Source: JAILLW01 sp045640905
GTDB lineage: Bacteria > Bacillota > Clostridia > Lachnospirales > Lachnospiraceae
Length of the DNA: 9,919 nucleotides
Direction: 5' to 3'
Assembly (NCBI GenBank): GCA_045640905.1
Contig: JAZUFW010000017.1
Location: forward strand, 1 to 9,919
Under the pieces are notes generated by a model that was not told the origin of the DNA, did no database searches, and worked only from the letters and a program-made list of their open reading frames with translations. The stretch's first letter is position 1. Each line of letters starts with the position of its first letter. The position numbers and the translations under genes are program-made. Below, in pieces: positions 1 to 7,049 of the stretch.

Positions 1-1
1 G

Positions 2-838
2 GGACATGAATTCTCGGGGGAGGTAGTTGATACCAAAGAACGTGTCGGAGTATTTCCTTTGATCCCGTGCGGAAAGTGTGAAATGTGCCGGAAAGGCAAG
101 TATGAGATGTGCCGTGATTATGATTATATAGGCTCTCGTTCTGATGGCGCTTTTTCTGAATATGTCTGTGTTCCCCAAAAGAATTTGATTACAATTCCGG
201 ACAGTGTTTCGTATGAAGAAGCGGCCATGTTGGAGCCAATGGCTGTGGCAGTGCATGCAATAAAAAGAATTGCGCCCAAAAAGGGAGAAACTGTGGCTGT
301 TTGCGGGCTCGGAACGATAGGAATGCTGGTAATAGAGTTCCTGCTTGATATGGGTATCGAAGATATCATCGTGTTTGCAAATAAAGAATATCAAAGGCAG
401 AAAGCCTTGGAACTTGGGATAAAGAAGGAAAATTTGGGACTTAAAAACAGACCGATAGATGTGTTTTTTGAATGTGTCGGATCCAACGAAACGATTAATT
501 GGGCACTTAACTTAACAGCACCCGAGGGACGAATTATGCTGGTCGGAAATCCCAAATCGGATATGGAGTTATCACAAGACATCTATTGGAAGATTCTGAG
601 AAAACAGCTTACGTTGGTTGGAACATGGAATTCTTCTTTTTCAATGGACGGATTTCAAATTTTCGGGAAGCCGGATGATTGGCATTACGCTTTGGAACGC
701 GTAGTAAACGGTGGTGTTGAGCCGAAAAAATTGATTACACATAAATTCCGTATGGAGGAACTTGACAGGGGCTTTGCGTTGATGAGGGACAAATCGGAAG
801 AATACATTAAGGTGATGGGTACAGCGGATGATGAGTGA
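2..838 (+). CDS. Zinc-dependent medium-chain polyol-phosphate dehydrogenase (galactitol-1-phosphate 5-dehydrogenase-like), 5' partial
   Basis: The 5' end lies outside the window; the frame is open from base 2, so the TTG at 59 is internal and not the start. 278 residues are visible and roughly 65 are probably missing (family about 345). Visible residues 1-8 are the MDR motif GHEFSGEV. C23, C26, C29 and C37 form the C-x2-C-x2-C-x7-C structural zinc site, and VAVCGLGTIG (98-107) is the Rossmann dinucleotide loop. The C-terminal stretch with YWKILRKQ and GTWNSSF closely resembles GatD-type polyol-phosphate dehydrogenases. Two oddities: the second Rossmann strand ends in VFANKEYQR without the acidic residue usual for NAD enzymes, which hints at NADP(H); and the segment between LGIKKEN and DVFFECVG is shorter than usual. 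It overlaps the downstream LicD gene by 11 nt, so translational coupling is likely. A biosynthetic role, reducing a ketose phosphate to a polyol phosphate for a glycan, is inferred. The family call is firm; the substrate is not known. Confidence 0.88.
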   Translation, partial: GHEFSGEVVDTKERVGVFPLIPCGKCEMCRKGKYEMCRDYDYIGSRSDGAFSEYVCVPQKNLITIPDSVSYEEAAMLEPMAVAVHAIKRIAPKKGETVAVCGLGTIGMLVIEFLLDMGIEDIIVFANKEYQRQKALELGIKKENLGLKNRPIDVFFECVGSNETINWALNLTAPEGRIMLVGNPKSDMELSQDIYWKILRKQLTLVGTWNSSFSMDGFQIFGKPDDWHYALERVVNGGVEPKKLITHKFRMEELDRGFALMRDKSEEYIKVMGTADDE

Positions 839-3077
839 AAAAGAACCGAATAAGTTCCTGCTTGGAGAAGTGCGTGAAGGTTTTTTTGTGCCCGCACAGA
901 TAAAGATGGCATGGAATGCCCAACTAAAAATATTGAAAGAAATCGACAGGGTATGTTCCGAAAACGGCATAATGTATTTTGCCGATTGGGGAACAATGCT
1001 GGGAGCCATAAGACACGGCGGGTATATTCCCTGGGACGATGACATGGATATTGTTATGAAGCGCGAGGATTATACGCGCTTTTTGAATATTGCAAAAACA
1101 ACACTTCCGGAAGGGTATCATATTCAGACATTGGATAACCAGCCGGACTTTTGGCTTTTTATGGGCAAAGTGGTTGCTAAAAACAGAATCTGTTTTGATG
1201 CGGAGCATTTGCGAGAATTTGACGGATTCCCGTATATTGCATGCGTTGATATTTTTGTTTTGGATTATGTAATTGAAGATACTGAAACAGAAAAGCAAAG
1301 ATGTCATGATTTGACGTATGCATTGGCAGTGGCGGATGGTATTGTCGAGGGAAAATACACAGGTATGCGCAAGGAGGAACTCCTGCGTGAATTGGATAAA
1401 ATGTTCGGAGTGACTTTGCCAAGAAGCGAGGATTCCGAACTGACGGGAAGAAGTATATATCACGAAGTTGAAAGACATTTTGCTAAAATAACACCCGATA
1501 TGTCAAACGTAATAACACAGATGTTTCCGTGGGGACTTAAGGGCCCTGAAAGATATATGCCCAAAAGCATTTTTGAAGATTGCATCAGAGTACCCTATGA
1601 AGACATGATGATCAGCGTTCCGCTCGCATATGATTATTTTATCGAGAAATGCTATCACCGCTATTGGGACATATATAAAGATGGGGGTGCACATGAATAT
1701 CCTTTCTTCGAAGGACAAAAAGAAAACTTGAAGAAGGTTTTGGATTTCGAAATGCCGGAATATACCTTTAGTGAAGATGAACTGTTTTTGAGGAAGAGCA
1801 TTTCGAAGAAATCCGAAGGATATAAGGAATTGGCATTGGAAGCTCTTGATGAGATAAAAAACATGTGTTACAGAATTGCATCAAAAGCCTGCAATGAAAG
1901 TGATTATGCGGATTCCCAGCAGCTGGCCATAGACCTGGGAACGATGATAGAGAGCGTTAAAGGGGAAGGAACAGAATCCGTAAAGAGCCTTGAACGACTA
2001 TGTGAATTGCTGTATCAGGCCGGATGCGGAAATACAATAACAGATGAATTGACTAATGAAGTCAATGTCTTATCGGCCAATATCCATGATGAAATCATCG
2101 GCAAAGAAGATGTGGTATTTATTTGTTCTTTTGCTTCCGACTTCAAAACGTTCGAAAACATCTATACGAAATATTCTAATGATGAGTCATATGATGTGCA
2201 TGTACTCGCTGTCCCGTATTTTTATAAGGATTATGACGGAAGTGCAAAGTATATTTGCTATGAAAAGGATGATTTTCCGAAAGAATTGAATGTAAGGGAC
2301 TATCGGGAATTTAGTTTGGAATTGGTGAAACCGTCGATAATCTGCTTCCAAGACCCGTATGACAATGAAAATCCCGTATACAGTGTATCGATGGATTTTT
2401 ATTCGGATAAGTTACTTGAATTGAGCGATAAACTCATTTATGTTCCGCCTATGATGATGGATGATTTTACTGTAGATGACGGACGTGAATACAAAAACAT
2501 GATGTACTATGTAACTGTTCCGGGCGTGATTCATGCAGACGAAATAGTGGTCAATTCCGAAGCGATGAAGGCGGTATATGTTTCAAAACTTACAGAGTTT
2601 TCCGGCGAAAAGTATGAACAAATCTGGGATTCCAAGATACAAATCGTTGAACAGACAAAGCGCAACATGGAATGTGACCGGACATCGAAGGATGAAAACA
2701 GAAAAAAGAGAATTCTGTTCGTAACCAGCCTGGGAAGATTTTTCGAGGAAGACATTGACGTTATCGGGAAGTTAAAAACTGTTTTTGAAACTTTTGAAGC
2801 TTCAAAAGGAGCAGTTGAAGTCAGATGGTATATCTATCCGGGAGTTACGGCGACACATCTTTTGGAAACTGAACAAAAAATACCGGAGGAATTGCGAGAA
2901 CAACTCTATGAACTCAAGGCGGCACATTCGGATATCCTGGTCAAAATGACTGAGGATAGAGTTGACTATAAAGAGTTGGAAGATGAAAGTGATGCGTATT
3001 ACGGTGACACCTGTCCGCTGATCAGACTTTTTCAAAGAGCAAAGAAACCGGTAATGATAATGGATTATAGGGTATAG
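828..3077 (+). CDS. LicD-family phosphotransferase fused to a large C-terminal GT-B/glycerophosphotransferase-like domain
   Basis: The protein has 749 residues, far longer than a simple LicD (about 270). Residues 30-290 are LicD/fukutin-type: GTMLGAIRHGGYIPWDDDMD spans 55-74 with the metal-binding acidic cluster D70-D71-D72-x-D74, followed by VDIFVLD (140-146). LicD enzymes transfer phospho-substituents (phosphocholine, or polyol phosphate in relatives) from CDP-activated donors to glycans. A helical linker (about 315-420) leads to a second domain (about 425-749) containing DVHVLAVPYFY, QDPYDNENPVYSV and a final YYGDTCPLIRLF...KPVMIMD. This resembles the domain shared with CDP-glycerol glycerophosphotransferase-like proteins of Clostridia; that assignment is from memory of the family and is less certain. 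No signal peptide or membrane span is visible, so it is cytoplasmic. The start at 828 overlaps the preceding gene, with AAGGTGA at 809-815 as a weak, distant ribosome site; an ATG at 831 is an alternative. The LicD call is firm; the transferred group is unknown. Confidence 0.9.
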   Translation: MMSEKEPNKFLLGEVREGFFVPAQIKMAWNAQLKILKEIDRVCSENGIMYFADWGTMLGAIRHGGYIPWDDDMDIVMKREDYTRFLNIAKTTLPEGYHIQTLDNQPDFWLFMGKVVAKNRICFDAEHLREFDGFPYIACVDIFVLDYVIEDTETEKQRCHDLTYALAVADGIVEGKYTGMRKEELLRELDKMFGVTLPRSEDSELTGRSIYHEVERHFAKITPDMSNVITQMFPWGLKGPERYMPKSIFEDCIRVPYEDMMISVPLAYDYFIEKCYHRYWDIYKDGGAHEYPFFEGQKENLKKVLDFEMPEYTFSEDELFLRKSISKKSEGYKELALEALDEIKNMCYRIASKACNESDYADSQQLAIDLGTMIESVKGEGTESVKSLERLCELLYQAGCGNTITDELTNEVNVLSANIHDEIIGKEDVVFICSFASDFKTFENIYTKYSNDESYDVHVLAVPYFYKDYDGSAKYICYEKDDFPKELNVRDYREFSLELVKPSIICFQDPYDNENPVYSVSMDFYSDKLLELSDKLIYVPPMMMDDFTVDDGREYKNMMYYVTVPGVIHADEIVVNSEAMKAVYVSKLTEFSGEKYEQIWDSKIQIVEQTKRNMECDRTSKDENRKKRILFVTSLGRFFEEDIDVIGKLKTVFETFEASKGAVEVRWYIYPGVTATHLLETEQKIPEELREQLYELKAAHSDILVKMTEDRVDYKELEDESDAYYGDTCPLIRLFQRAKKPVMIMDYRV

Positions 3078-3079
3078 GC

Positions 3080-4273
3080 ATGAAAGCAGTATTTCATCGA
3101 TACGGCAGCATAGTGGAATCTGATATTTTGGCTGCCTTCAAAGAATTCAATATAGAAGTTATTGAAGAGAACATTGAAATAACCCAGAAGGCAATAGATT
3201 CCGATACCAGGATCAGATCTTTGGGCGAGGCTGTTATTTCAAACAGCCCCGACTTTGTTTTCAGTATCAATTATTTCCCATATATAGCTCAGATATGCGA
3301 AAAACTGAAGGTTTTTTACATCTGCCTCAGCGTGGACTGCCCTGTGCTTGAAATATATTCGGAAACAATCCGCAGTAAATATAATCGTATTTTTCTGTTT
3401 GACTACGCGCAATATGAATCGATAGTAAACGAAAATCCCGAAGGAATATACTATCTGCCGCTTGGAACAAATGTAGACAGGTGGGATGGTGTCCTACGAA
3501 GCGAAAACCTTACATATAAGTATGATGTTTCGCTTGTAGGATCGCTGTATACCGAAAAATCGCCTTATAGAGAACTTAAACTCAATGAGGAGACGCGAGG
3601 TTTCTTTGACGGAATAATGAGAGCCCAGGCGAGATTGTCAGGACTTTCCCTGATAAGAGAAGTGATAAATGATAGAGATGTTTCGGAGTATGTACGAAAT
3701 ATAGTGAAGGCAGGAAATGCGGTTTTTGAACGTTTTTCGATAGAAAAACCGATTATTGACGAGCAACTGTTTGCTTTGAGTGAAAACATACTCGGATATG
3801 AATTATCGGCTCGTGAGCGAATAGATTTATTGAATTCGATTGCACAAAAAAGCATAGATGTAGCGCTCTTCACCAGAAGTAAATGCAATGAACTGAATCC
3901 TAATATCAGGGTTATGGGCGGTGTTTCAACTCACAATGAAATGCCACTTGTTTTCGCAGAATCAAAGATAAACTTAAATCACACAATGAGGTGCATCGAA
4001 ACGGGATTGTCGCAACGTGTTTGGGATATTATGGGCTGCGGAGGCTTTGTTCTTTCAAACTATCAAGCCGAAATTCCGGAGTATTTTGAAATCGGAAAAG
4101 AGATAGCCTGCTATGAAAATACTGCTGAATGCATCGAATTAATAAAGTACTATCTGTCGCATGACGAGGAACGCAACATGATAGCAAAGAACGGGTACGA
4201 AAAGGTAAAATCGCTGCATACGTATAAAATCAGAGTGGCGAAAATGATAGATACGGTGTTTGGAGGAAAATAG
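3080..4273 (+). CDS. CgeB-like glycosyltransferase (DUF3880 plus GT-B C-terminal domain), copy 1
   Basis: 397 residues. The N-terminal half carries DUF3880-like features: SPDFVFSINYFPYIA (56-70), then VFYICLSVDCPV (78-89) and YLPLGTNVD (125-133). YDVSLVGSLYTE (148-159) follows, and the C-terminal part (about 290-395) matches glycosyltransferase group 1 / CgeB domains: SKINLN, RVWDIMGCGGFVLSN (313-327), then EYFEIGKEI and a terminal helix with HDEERNMIAKNGYEKV. Such enzymes use a nucleotide-sugar donor and are common in flagellin and surface-glycan clusters. No signal peptide or membrane segment is visible. It starts 2 nt after the LicD stop, with only AGGG (3069-3072) as a ribosome site, so coupled translation is likely. 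It appears to be a divergent tandem relative of the next gene. A central insert (about 165-270) separates the two conserved blocks. The donor and acceptor sugars cannot be read from the sequence. Confidence 0.82.
   Translation: MKAVFHRYGSIVESDILAAFKEFNIEVIEENIEITQKAIDSDTRIRSLGEAVISNSPDFVFSINYFPYIAQICEKLKVFYICLSVDCPVLEIYSETIRSKYNRIFLFDYAQYESIVNENPEGIYYLPLGTNVDRWDGVLRSENLTYKYDVSLVGSLYTEKSPYRELKLNEETRGFFDGIMRAQARLSGLSLIREVINDRDVSEYVRNIVKAGNAVFERFSIEKPIIDEQLFALSENILGYELSARERIDLLNSIAQKSIDVALFTRSKCNELNPNIRVMGGVSTHNEMPLVFAESKINLNHTMRCIETGLSQRVWDIMGCGGFVLSNYQAEIPEYFEIGKEIACYENTAECIELIKYYLSHDEERNMIAKNGYEKVKSLHTYKIRVAKMIDTVFGGK
4262..4266 (+). promoter_or_regulatory. Ribosome binding site deciding a TTG start
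   Basis: GGAGG lies inside the last codons of the upstream gene, 8 nt before TTG at 4275. An in-frame TTG at 4260 overlaps this site and would have no ribosome site of its own, so 4275 is the better start. The resulting N-terminus, MILLLKGG, begins directly with a first beta strand, as expected for this fold. Confidence 0.75.
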
Positions 4274-4274
4274 A

Positions 4275-5414
4275 TTGATTTTATTGCTAAAAGGCGGACT
4301 GACAACTTTGGACCTTTTTGTCGATGAGATGGCCAAAGGAAATGATGCAGAGGTAATAAATTTAAGGGATGCAAAAAATGCCATAAACAGACTTTATGAA
4401 TTGGACCCTGATATAGACGAAACAACCACGGTAATAACATTCAATAATGTGGGAGCATCTCTCAAAATGGGAGAACGCTCATATTGGAGAATGAAAAATG
4501 TGAAATTCATAAATATTCTGGTTGATCATCCTGTGTATTATATACACGACATAGTGAATAATTTTACTGCCAATACATATGTTTACACTATTGATAAAGG
4601 GCATATGAAATTCCTTAATGAGATTTTCCCAAATCTTTCCGAGCACTTCAGGTTTATTCCTCACGGTGGAGCAGATATAAACGGAATGTGCTGTAATGAA
4701 CGCCCTATTGACGTTTTATACGTGGGAAGTTTCAAAGACGAAGATCAGGTCAACTTTGCGCCGATAGGATTCCTGGACAGTGAAGCGTTTTATGAGTTTT
4801 GCTTGGAATATTACGCGACGCAGGAGTGCGTTGAAGCTCATGAGGCTGTTTGGGCTTTTCAAAAGGAATATGACCTGAAATTGTCAGCCGAGCAGGTGAT
4901 AGTACTGACCGATGCGATTATGGCGTCGGTTGAAAGATTTTATACGGGCAGCAGACGCAAAGAGATGATACTTTCATTGGCCGATTCCGGAATTCATGTG
5001 ACGGTAGGCGGTGGGAAAGAATGGGAAGAAGTTGAAAAACAGAATCCCGAGTTTGTTCATTATATAGGAATGGTTTCACCGGAAAACTGTCTGAAGCTGA
5101 TATCACAGACCAAGGTATTACTTAATGATTTGCCGTATTTTGCATATGGTGCCCATGAGAGAATTTTTAACGGAGCACTTAATGGTGCTGTTGTGATGAG
5201 CAATTCCAGTGAATACCTTAAGGAACGATTTGCCGAATCAGAGGATATTCTCTTTTGGGATATGAAGGATTATGATTTTTTGGTTCAAAAGGTATGTGAT
5301 GTTTTGAATGATGACGATATGCGCAGACAGATTGCTCAAAACGCGTATGATAACGTGAAAGCGGACAGTTGGAGTGAACGATTTAGAACAATCATGAGTG
5401 AAGTTGGAAACTGA
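4275..5414 (+). CDS. CgeB-like glycosyltransferase (DUF3880 plus GT-B C-terminal domain), copy 2
   Basis: 379 residues from a TTG start chosen by its GGAGG at 4262-4266. Blocks parallel those of the upstream gene: FINILVDHPVYY matches that protein's FYICLSVDCPV, FRFIPHGGADI matches its YLPLGTNVD, IDVLYVGSF matches YDVSLVGSL, and GAHERIFNGALNGAVVMSN matches RVWDIMGCGGFVLSN. The C-terminal domain also has YIGMVSPENCLKLISQTKVLLND, the usual GT-B donor-side region of CgeB-like proteins. No membrane or secretion signal is seen, so it should act in the cytoplasm on a nucleotide-sugar donor. It sits 1 nt after the stop of its relative, so the two probably arose by an old duplication and now add different sugars or act at different steps; that part is inference. 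The family call is solid; the specificity is unknown. Confidence 0.83.
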   Translation: MILLLKGGLTTLDLFVDEMAKGNDAEVINLRDAKNAINRLYELDPDIDETTTVITFNNVGASLKMGERSYWRMKNVKFINILVDHPVYYIHDIVNNFTANTYVYTIDKGHMKFLNEIFPNLSEHFRFIPHGGADINGMCCNERPIDVLYVGSFKDEDQVNFAPIGFLDSEAFYEFCLEYYATQECVEAHEAVWAFQKEYDLKLSAEQVIVLTDAIMASVERFYTGSRRKEMILSLADSGIHVTVGGGKEWEEVEKQNPEFVHYIGMVSPENCLKLISQTKVLLNDLPYFAYGAHERIFNGALNGAVVMSNSSEYLKERFAESEDILFWDMKDYDFLVQKVCDVLNDDDMRRQIAQNAYDNVKADSWSERFRTIMSEVGN

Positions 5415-5418
5415 GATT

Positions 5419-6456
5419 ATGACAGAGAAACAAATCAGTGTCATTGTACCTTGCTACAATGTAGAAAACTACATAGACAGATGCTTTGATTCCATAGCTA
5501 AGCAGACATTCGGAATTGAGCAATTGGAGATTATCATGGTAGATGATGCCTCTACTGACAATACATGGCAGAAAATGGTTGAGATAGAAAAACAGTATCC
5601 GGAATCTGTGATGATAATTCATCTTGATGAAAACGGACGCCAGGGCAGAGCCAGAAATTTGGCATTAACCTATGCTTCAGCACCGTTTATTATGTATGTG
5701 GATTCGGATGACTGGATTGAAGAAGACATAATTCAGGTGCTGTTTGACGCAATGATGCAGAACGATTGTGATGTGGTTTCCTGCGGATTTGTTCGAGATG
5801 ATGGAAAGGGTGGAAATATCAACGCCCTTTCAGAACAATCGGAATTCAAGGTGTTCAATATTGATAACGATAAAAAGCGCGGCGTGTTCCTGATGTGCAT
5901 GAGCATGGGACTTACGGTATGGGGGAAATTGTACAAAAGAAGCTTCCTTTGTGAAAATGACATATATTTTCCGGAAGGATGCGCTTATGAAGACAGATTT
6001 ACAATGCTGCTTATGTATATGTATGCAAAGAAAATAGCCGTTACCGACCGCGAATTATATCATTATTTTGTTAACGAACAGTCTACGGTTATGAAAAAAG
6101 GAGCAGATCATCATTTCGATATGATTCGTGTAGATGATTATGCCTTTAATGAATTAAGAAAACGAGGATTTATTGACCGAAACGGTCAAGAGATTGAGTG
6201 CTACTATTTGCTAATAGCTTACGCAGCTGCATTAAAGGTTATAAGCTTCACATATGATAATCCGCCTTACGAATTTTATATCGAACTACGGGAATCCTTA
6301 ATCGACAAATTTCCGAACTTTGCATGTAATCCGTATATAAAAGAATATGCAACGGAATTCAATTATTATGTGATTCAGACACTTTCATCAAAACTGAGTC
6401 GGGAGGAATTTGCAAGTTTGTGTTCTTCTTTCAGAAAAAAACTAAAAATGGGCTAA
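5419..6456 (+). CDS. Family 2 glycosyltransferase (GT-A)
   Basis: 345 residues from ATG 5419. A GTG at 5398 would add seven residues but lacks a ribosome site and would overlap the preceding gene. The N-terminus ISVIVPCYNVENYIDRC (6-22), VDDASTD (41-47), RQGRARN (74-80) and VDSDDW (94-99, the DxD-type metal/nucleotide-sugar site) are classic GT2 marks. WGKLYKRSFL (168-177) and YEDRF (190-194) give the acceptor-side acidic pair. The region after residue 200 is helical, with no clear transmembrane segment, so the enzyme is probably soluble or peripheral. It is the last gene of the modification operon, 4 nt after the previous stop. Its own TAA supplies the first bases of the flagellar promoter downstream. 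No terminator follows, so read-through into flaG is possible. GT2 enzymes next to fliD/fliS/flagellin genes often modify flagellin; that role is inferred here. Confidence 0.9.
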   Translation: MTEKQISVIVPCYNVENYIDRCFDSIAKQTFGIEQLEIIMVDDASTDNTWQKMVEIEKQYPESVMIIHLDENGRQGRARNLALTYASAPFIMYVDSDDWIEEDIIQVLFDAMMQNDCDVVSCGFVRDDGKGGNINALSEQSEFKVFNIDNDKKRGVFLMCMSMGLTVWGKLYKRSFLCENDIYFPEGCAYEDRFTMLLMYMYAKKIAVTDRELYHYFVNEQSTVMKKGADHHFDMIRVDDYAFNELRKRGFIDRNGQEIECYYLLIAYAAALKVISFTYDNPPYEFYIELRESLIDKFPNFACNPYIKEYATEFNYYVIQTLSSKLSREEFASLCSSFRKKLKMG

Positions 6457-6480
6457 ACTTTACACGATTTGTTCCGATAT
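6454..6480 (+). promoter_or_regulatory. Sigma-D (sigma-28) promoter for flaG-fliD-fliS-chaperone
   Basis: TAAA at 6454-6457, a 15-nt spacer, then TCCGATAT at 6473-6480. The B. subtilis sigma-D consensus is TAAA-N15-GCCGATAT, so only the first base of the -10 box differs. The expected start of transcription is near 6486-6488, giving a leader of about 104 nt. The -35 TAAA overlaps the TAA stop (6454-6456) of the GT2 gene. Confidence 0.85.
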
Positions 6481-6496
6481 ATAGATAGAAAACAAA

Positions 6497-6543
6497 CTCT
6501 GTCAGACTATGTGCACAACACGTGAATGCACATAATTACAGAG
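6497..6543 (+). promoter_or_regulatory. Composite stem-loop in the flaG operon leader
   Basis: The outer stem pairs CTCTGT (6497-6502) with ACAGAG (6538-6543). A 5/3-nt internal loop separates it from an inner stem of eight perfect pairs, TATGTGCA (6508-6515) with TGCACATA (6527-6534), closing an 11-nt loop. It begins about 10 nt into the predicted transcript. There is no U-run directly after it, so it is not an intrinsic terminator. It could stabilise the mRNA, present a protein site, or act at DNA level as an operator because the inner stem is also a dyad. The pairing is visible; the role is inferred. Confidence 0.6.
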
Positions 6544-6570
6544 AAAATAACTATATTAACTCTTTTTTAC

Positions 6571-6586
6571 ATCACACGGAGGTGAT
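6571..6586 (+). promoter_or_regulatory. Hairpin with the flaG ribosome site in its loop; CsrA-like site
   Basis: ATCAC (6571-6575) pairs with GTGAT (6582-6586), closing a six-base loop ACGGAG. The ribosome site GGAGGTGA (6578-6585) runs through the loop and 3' arm, 5 nt before ATG 6591. The bases 6574-6583, ACACGGAGGT, fit the generic CsrA pattern ACANGGANGT, with GGA in the loop. Translational control of flaG by CsrA is inferred. The ribosome site itself is firm and sets the flaG start. Confidence 0.55.
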
Positions 6587-6590
6587 TTTT

Positions 6591-7040
6591 ATGGCAATCG
6601 AACCTATAAGCAGTGCTATGACGTATCAGGTACAGAATACGGCTGTTACCAAGCCTGCGCCCAAACAGGAAGCGGACACGGAGGTCCTTCAGCAACAGAA
6701 CACTACATCGTTTGATCCTTCTACGGTAAAGATTACACAGGCACAGGATGCCGATGCTAAATCTTCATCTGATGATTCAAGCAAATCAGATGCCAGAGAT
6801 ATCATGGAACAGGATCAGGCTACTCATGACAAGATTAAGAAAGCTGTCGAGGAATTGAACAAGAAGATGGTTAATTCCGAGGCGGTATACGGTATCCATG
6901 AGGCTACCAACCATGTAACCATCAAGATTATTGACAAAGAAACCAAGGAAACCATTAAGGAACTGCCGGCTGAGAAGACTCTCGACATGATAGCCAAGGT
7001 ATGGGAGATGGCAGGAATATTGGTTGACGAGAAGAGATAG
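6591..7040 (+). CDS. flaG: FlaG family flagellar protein
   Basis: 149 residues from ATG 6591, fixed by GGAGGTGA at 6578-6585; an in-frame GTG at 6522 lies inside the leader hairpin and is not a credible start. The C-terminal core (about 76-149) carries the FlaG signature: a helix with KIKKAVEELNKKM, then GIHEATNHVTIKIIDKETKE (101-120), IKELPAEKTLDMIAKVWEMAG and the terminal GILVDEKR. The N-terminal 75 residues are low-complexity, Gln/Thr-rich and then Ser/Asp-rich (57-69), and probably unstructured, which makes the protein longer than many FlaG relatives. FlaG is linked to flagellar filament length and is typically encoded just before fliD, as here; its biochemical role is poorly defined. It is the first gene of the sigma-D operon, and its stop codon TAG shares its G with the fliD ribosome site. 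Confidence 0.9.
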   Translation: MAIEPISSAMTYQVQNTAVTKPAPKQEADTEVLQQQNTTSFDPSTVKITQAQDADAKSSSDDSSKSDARDIMEQDQATHDKIKKAVEELNKKMVNSEAVYGIHEATNHVTIKIIDKETKETIKELPAEKTLDMIAKVWEMAGILVDEKR

Positions 7041-7049
7041 GAGGTTACT

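Noticed and set aside
59..61. TTG as the start of the dehydrogenase
   Set aside because: The frame is open to the window edge and encodes the conserved GHEFSGEV upstream of it, so the gene begins outside the window.
924..1478. Long minus-strand open frame (184 codons) inside the LicD gene
   Set aside because: It lies opposite the conserved LicD catalytic motif, and its predicted protein resembles no family known to me; a shadow of the real gene. The same applies to other minus-strand frames such as 641-1045, 3565-3888 and 8629-9168.
5398..5418. GTG start for the GT2 gene, seven residues earlier
   Set aside because: No ribosome site precedes it and the extra residues do not belong to the GT2 fold; ATG 5419 puts the first beta strand at the usual place.
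6509..6535. Eight-codon upstream reading frame (ATG to TAA) within the flaG leader hairpin
   Set aside because: It has no ribosome site, its start is buried in the stem, and its frame largely follows from the inverted repeat; not supportable as a leader peptide.
6497..6543. Stem-loop as an intrinsic terminator of the glycan operon
   Set aside because: No U-run follows the stem (next bases are A-rich), and the nearest T-run (6563-6568) is about 20 nt away; it also lies downstream of a strong promoter, so a leader element is the better reading.
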